7,626 bases of DNA from Nitrospinota bacterium (GTDB taxonomy: Bacteria; Nitrospinota; Nitrospinia; UBA9942), in contig JACQEW010000056.1 of the NCBI GenBank assembly GCA_016200365.1, positions 1-7,626 on the forward strand, read 5' to 3'. The first letter of the stretch is position 1. The number at the start of each line of letters is the position of its first letter. The position numbers and the translations under genes are program-made. Under the pieces are notes generated by a model, which saw nothing but the letters and a program-made list of their open reading frames with translations, made no database searches and had not been told where the DNA came from. Positions 5,107 to 7,626 of this stretch are shown in pieces.

Positions 5107-5406
5107 ATGCAAGAAAGATTAATGACTGTGGATGAAGTTGCTGTGATGCTGAATATTTCCGAACATACAGTCTATATATGGGGGCTGCGTGGCGATATAC
5201 CGGTAGTCAAGCTGGGCGGCGCTGTTAGGTATAAAATTAAAGACATTGAGAAGTGGATAGAAGAAAAAACTAAGCATCCTATTTCTCGATCTCAAGAGGC
5301 TGCCAGAGATATGAAAAGAAGGGCAGGAAGACCGAGAAAGTCAGCGGTTGAGGATTCCAGAATAAATAGAATTATCGAACAAACAAAGAGAGGGATTCTC
5401 TCTTAA
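5107..5406 (+). CDS. Excisionase-type HTH DNA-binding protein with AT-hook
   Basis: A 99-residue protein. Residues 5-53 form the MerR/excisionase-like HTH (HTH_17): LMTVDEVAVMLNISEHTVYI is the HTH, GLRGDIPVVKLGGAVRYK is the wing and IKDIEKWIEEK the closing helix. Residues 70-78 (KRRAGRPRK) are a classic AT-hook core (GRP flanked by basic residues), expected to bind the minor groove of AT-rich DNA. A frame extension to GTG 5098 lies inside the Shine-Dalgarno AAGGAGGTG (5092-5100), so ATG 5107 is the true start. In mobile elements such proteins direct excision, bend DNA at the origin of transfer as relaxosome helpers, or regulate transfer genes. With MobF downstream, an accessory relaxosome or regulatory role is likely; which one cannot be told. 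Confidence 0.75.
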   Translation: MQERLMTVDEVAVMLNISEHTVYIWGLRGDIPVVKLGGAVRYKIKDIEKWIEEKTKHPISRSQEAARDMKRRAGRPRKSAVEDSRINRIIEQTKRGILS

Positions 5407-5429
5407 AATATTTTTCAAGGAGGTGTGGT

Positions 5430-5570
5430 GTGAGAAGAAAAGTCGTAAAGGTTTTAAAGGAGGTTATTTACTTTACTGTTGTGGCGTTTTTGTTTTTTTT
5501 GGGTTTTACTCTTTTTTTACATTCCACAGGTCAGAAGGTGATCCTACCGATTCCGCCTGACTGGTGGTGA
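5430..5570 (+). CDS. Small single-pass membrane protein, 46 residues
   Basis: The ORF opens with GTG 5430, six bases after a strong Shine-Dalgarno AAGGAGGTG (5417-5425), and ends at TGA 5568-5570. The peptide has a basic N-terminus (MRRKVVKVLKEV), one long hydrophobic helix (about residues 13-30, IYFTVVAFLFFLGFTLFL) and a short external tail ending in PIPPDWW. The positive-inside rule puts the N-terminus in the cytoplasm. It lies between the HTH gene and the unknown gene before the relaxase. I do not recognise a family; small membrane proteins are frequent in transfer operons. The ribosome site and clean membrane topology support a real gene. Confidence 0.6.
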   Translation: MRRKVVKVLKEVIYFTVVAFLFFLGFTLFLHSTGQKVILPIPPDWW

Positions 5571-5588
5571 TATGGAAGGTGTAAAATA

Positions 5589-5849
5589 ATGAAAGTGTAT
5601 GATTTTAAAAAGAGGACATGCGTAGTTAATAGTAATAGCAAGAAAAAGGAAGACAAAACAATGATGCCAATTCAAAAATTTTTTGATGAACATCATCAGG
5701 AAATAGGAAAAATAGAAATTAATGACCCATGTATTAAAATATATTTGCTGGAGTTTTTGAAGGCTAAACGTGACCTTGAAAAAGCTCTCGACTATCTTAG
5801 GGTTGGTAAAAGTGTCCGCCGGGTGGACAGAGGGGGGAAAGTTAAGTGA
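5589..5849 (+). CDS. Hypothetical 86-residue protein upstream of the relaxase
   Basis: Unrecognised. The N-terminus is basic and polar (MKVYDFKKRT, then a KKKEDK stretch). The middle (MMPIQKFFDEHHQEIGKIEI) and a helical end (LLEFLKAKRDLEKALDYLRV, about residues 53-72) follow. The C-terminus SVRRVDRGGKVK is encoded by a GC-rich palindrome (5813-5829) related to the one at the end of the Rep gene, so the last about 12 residues are probably acquired. A GGAAGGTG element (5573-5580) lies before ATG 5589; an internal ATG pair near residue 25 is an alternative start. The stop TGA (5847-5849) is one base before the relaxase ATG, implying translational coupling and a role linked to mobilisation. Confidence 0.55.
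   Translation: MKVYDFKKRTCVVNSNSKKKEDKTMMPIQKFFDEHHQEIGKIEINDPCIKIYLLEFLKAKRDLEKALDYLRVGKSVRRVDRGGKVK
5813..5829. repeat. GC-rich coding palindrome, copy 2
   Basis: TGTCCGCC pairs with the following GGTGGACA around a central G (eight pairs, one of them G-T). It encodes SVRRVDR at the C-terminus of the 5589 gene, in the same reading phase as the SVRPADS palindrome at 4845-4863. The two sites share TGTCCGCC and GGACAG. Confidence 0.65.
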
Positions 5850-5850
5850 T

Positions 5851-6546
5851 ATGGTTAGTATAACGAATATATCGGCAGATCAGGCGGGGACTTACTACAG
5901 CAAGGATTCTTACTATACACAGGAGCGGGGCGAGTGGCAGGGAAAAGGAGCTGAAGCCCTGGGGCTTTCTGGTGAGATTAAAAAAGAGGATTTTTTAAAT
6001 CTCATCGAGGGTAAGGATACTCAGGGTAACGAACTGGTGGCTGCTAATTCGCAGGGCGAGCATCGAGCCGGCGTTGACCTGACATTCAGCGCCAGCAAGA
6101 CTGTAAGTATTACATGCGAGGTTTTAGGAGATGAGAGAGTCAAAGAGGCTCATGATGCGGCTGTGCAAAAAACTCTATCGTATGTGGAGAAACATTTTTC
6201 TCAATGCAGAGTTACTGAGGACAAGATTACCGAGAGGGTAGACACCGGTAATCTTATAATCGCAAAATTTAATCATAATACATCGAGAGAGCTCGATCCG
6301 CAGGTCCATGCCCATGCCGTGATTATGAATATAACGCAGCGGGAAAATGGACAGTGGAGGGCTTTGAGTAATGAGAAATTGTTTGAGATGAAAATTTTTG
6401 CGGGGCAATACTACAGAAGTGAGTTAGCTGCCAGTCTGAAAGAGTTAGGGTATTCGATACGGAGTGATGAGAAAGGGTTGTTTGAGAGTTGCAAAGAAAG
6501 ATGTGGATATGGATGTAGTAAGAGAAACATGGCAGGAAAGAATTAA
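5851..6546 (+). pseudogene. MobF (TrwC/TraI-type) relaxase domain, interrupted by a frame change
   Basis: The relaxase nicks one strand at the origin of transfer and stays covalently bound through a tyrosine. Visible motifs are the tyrosine pairs Y15-Y16 and Y21-Y22; WQGKGAEALGLSG (29-41); DLTFSASKTVS (76-86) with the active-site region aspartate; and the metal-binding triad H142, H153 and H155 in HNTSRELDPQVHAHAVIMN. The domain reads normally to KGLFE (208-212), then runs into 20 unrelated residues and a stop at 6544-6546. The start is ATG 5851, one base after the upstream stop and preceded by AGAGGGGGGA; an in-frame ATG at 5770 lies inside the previous gene and is not the start. The helicase half continues in the +1 frame. 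The family's usual segment between the relaxase core and the RVAKKDVD helix is missing, so this copy is probably damaged. Confidence 0.85.
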
Positions 6547-7626
6547 AGACTTAGGATATACGAGAGAGAGACTCCTTGAATCAGTAAAACAGGAGACAAA
6601 GAAATTAATGCATGCAGAGAGGGAGAGGGTTGAGCCTAAAATGAATGAATATGATTACATCCGCAGCGCCTCGAATATTATAACTGAGCAAGAGTCCACC
6701 TTCTCAAAAGAGGATATTCTTAAGACCGCAGGTAAACTCTCTGTCGGTGAGCAGAAGATTGAAAATCTTGAAAAGGTTTTTTATGAACTTAATGGAGATA
6801 GAGAAATCGTTAAATTAGGGAAGGGTCGAGAGGGAAATGAGATTTATACCACGAGGGAGGTGCTTGAAATTGAGAGGGCGATTGTGGAGAAGGTTAAAGA
6901 TGGAGAAGGTAAAGTTGAGGCTGCTCTGTCAAAGGAGCAAGTTGAAAAAGTTATCTCTGAAAAAGATTCAGGGTCAGGGCAAGTTTTTACGCAGGATCAG
7001 AAGGGTGCAGTAGAACATATTCTAACGAGTAAGGATACTGTTATAGGTGTTCAGGGTGATGCAGGAGTCGGCAAGACTGCAATGTTGAATGTTGTGAGAG
7101 AGGAGCTGCAAAAAAGTGGTTATGAGGTTGTGGGACTTGCAAAGACAGGCAAGGCAGCAGAGGAACTGCATAAGGGTGCGGAGATACAAAGCCAGACAAT
7201 TGATTCTTTCTTGCTGAGAGGGGTTAAGGATGCGGATATAGACAGAGAACAAGGACAACGGGTTTATGTTATTGACGAGGCATCAATGGTTGGGTCAAGA
7301 AAGATGCACGAAGTTTTAACCGCTGCCGAAAAGGTGAATGCAAGGGTTGTGTTAGTGGGAGATACTAAACAATTGCAGAGTATCGAGGCGGGAAATATTT
7401 TTCAGAAATTGCAGGAATCCGGAGCCATGAAGACCGTGGAGATGAAGGAAGTTTTAAGGCAGAAGACTGAGGAGTATAAAGACATAGTGAAGGCAGTATC
7501 GGAGAAAGAAATTGATACTGCCTTTGAGAAACTTGAGGCAGGGAAAAAGATAGAGGAGATAGGCGATAGAGAGGAAAGGATTAATACGATTGTAAGAGAT
7601 TATACCGGTAGAAAAGATTATAAAGA
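6485..7626 (+). CDS. MobF helicase half (AAA_30, RecD-like), +1 frame, runs off the window
   Basis: This frame is open to the window end. It begins with RVAKKDVDMDVVRETWQERI, which matches the linker of intact MobF proteins, so it is the continuation of the 5851 gene. A helical linker follows, then a superfamily 1 helicase core: the TQDQKGAVEHIL motif (6989-7024), Walker A GDAGVGKT (7055-7078), Walker B VYVIDEASMV (7262-7291) and motif III VLVGDTKQLQ. This part unwinds the nicked strand 5' to 3' during transfer. An in-frame ATG at 6467 could start a separate product, but it has no good ribosome site and would add out-of-family residues. The helicase reading frame shows no decay over about 1.1 kb, so the break is recent, tolerated or an assembly error. 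Confidence 0.8.

Noticed and set aside
6175..6408. Minus-strand ORF inside the relaxase
   Set aside because: Antisense shadow; the plus strand carries the conserved histidine triad here.
7022..7258. Minus-strand ORF inside the helicase
   Set aside because: Antisense shadow; the plus strand carries the Walker A motif here.

Overview
The window looks like part of an integrated or plasmid-like mobile element from a low-GC, Gram-negative-type environmental bacterium. The style of several small coiled-coil membrane proteins and of the MobF relaxase reminds me of Nitrospirota or Desulfobacterota genomes. That is an impression from protein style only; no marker gene here fixes the taxonomy.

Layout, left to right. 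Bases 1-689 hold no convincing gene. They contain an imperfect 39-bp inverted repeat built on CACAGAT/ATCTGTG units, the 5' half of a tRNA-Arg(CCG) gene broken just after the anticodon loop, and a T-rich stretch. Bases 690-1348 encode a toxin-antitoxin pair of the TumE/TumA type. Bases 1349-1710 are non-coding and carry two hairpins, one of them in a 51-bp sequence that recurs at 2104-2154. These two copies flank a small tail-anchored coiled-coil protein (DUF1640-like, 1711-2046). A convergent exported coiled-coil membrane protein (2247-2696, minus) and a large XRE-family regulator (2745-3815, minus) follow.

From about 3840 everything is on the plus strand and looks like one replication and mobilisation operon. 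A promoter with perfect TTGACA and TATAAT boxes contains a tandem repeat that is a likely operator for the divergent XRE protein. Next come a winged-helix replication-initiator-like protein split by a +1 frame change at CTT TGA, a small membrane ORF (4901-5005, also possibly frame-shifted), an excisionase-type HTH protein with an AT-hook (5107-5406), a 46-residue membrane protein (5430-5570), an unknown 86-residue protein (5589-5849), and a MobF (TrwC/TraI-like) relaxase-helicase from 5851 that runs off the window end. The relaxase is interrupted by a frame change that coincides with an apparent loss of roughly 40-50 conserved residues.

How it fits together. XRE repressor facing a Rep gene, then small HTH and membrane proteins, then MobF, is the logic of a mobilisable element: repression, replication initiation, DNA nicking and unwinding for transfer. 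TumE/TumA would help keep the element in its host. The most unusual signals are three independent +1 frame changes in the Rep-Mob operon, a GC-rich palindrome found in the same reading frame near the C-termini of two unrelated genes, and the hairpin repeat flanking the DUF1640-like gene. I see no clear new defence system, CRISPR array, rRNA or intact tRNA.
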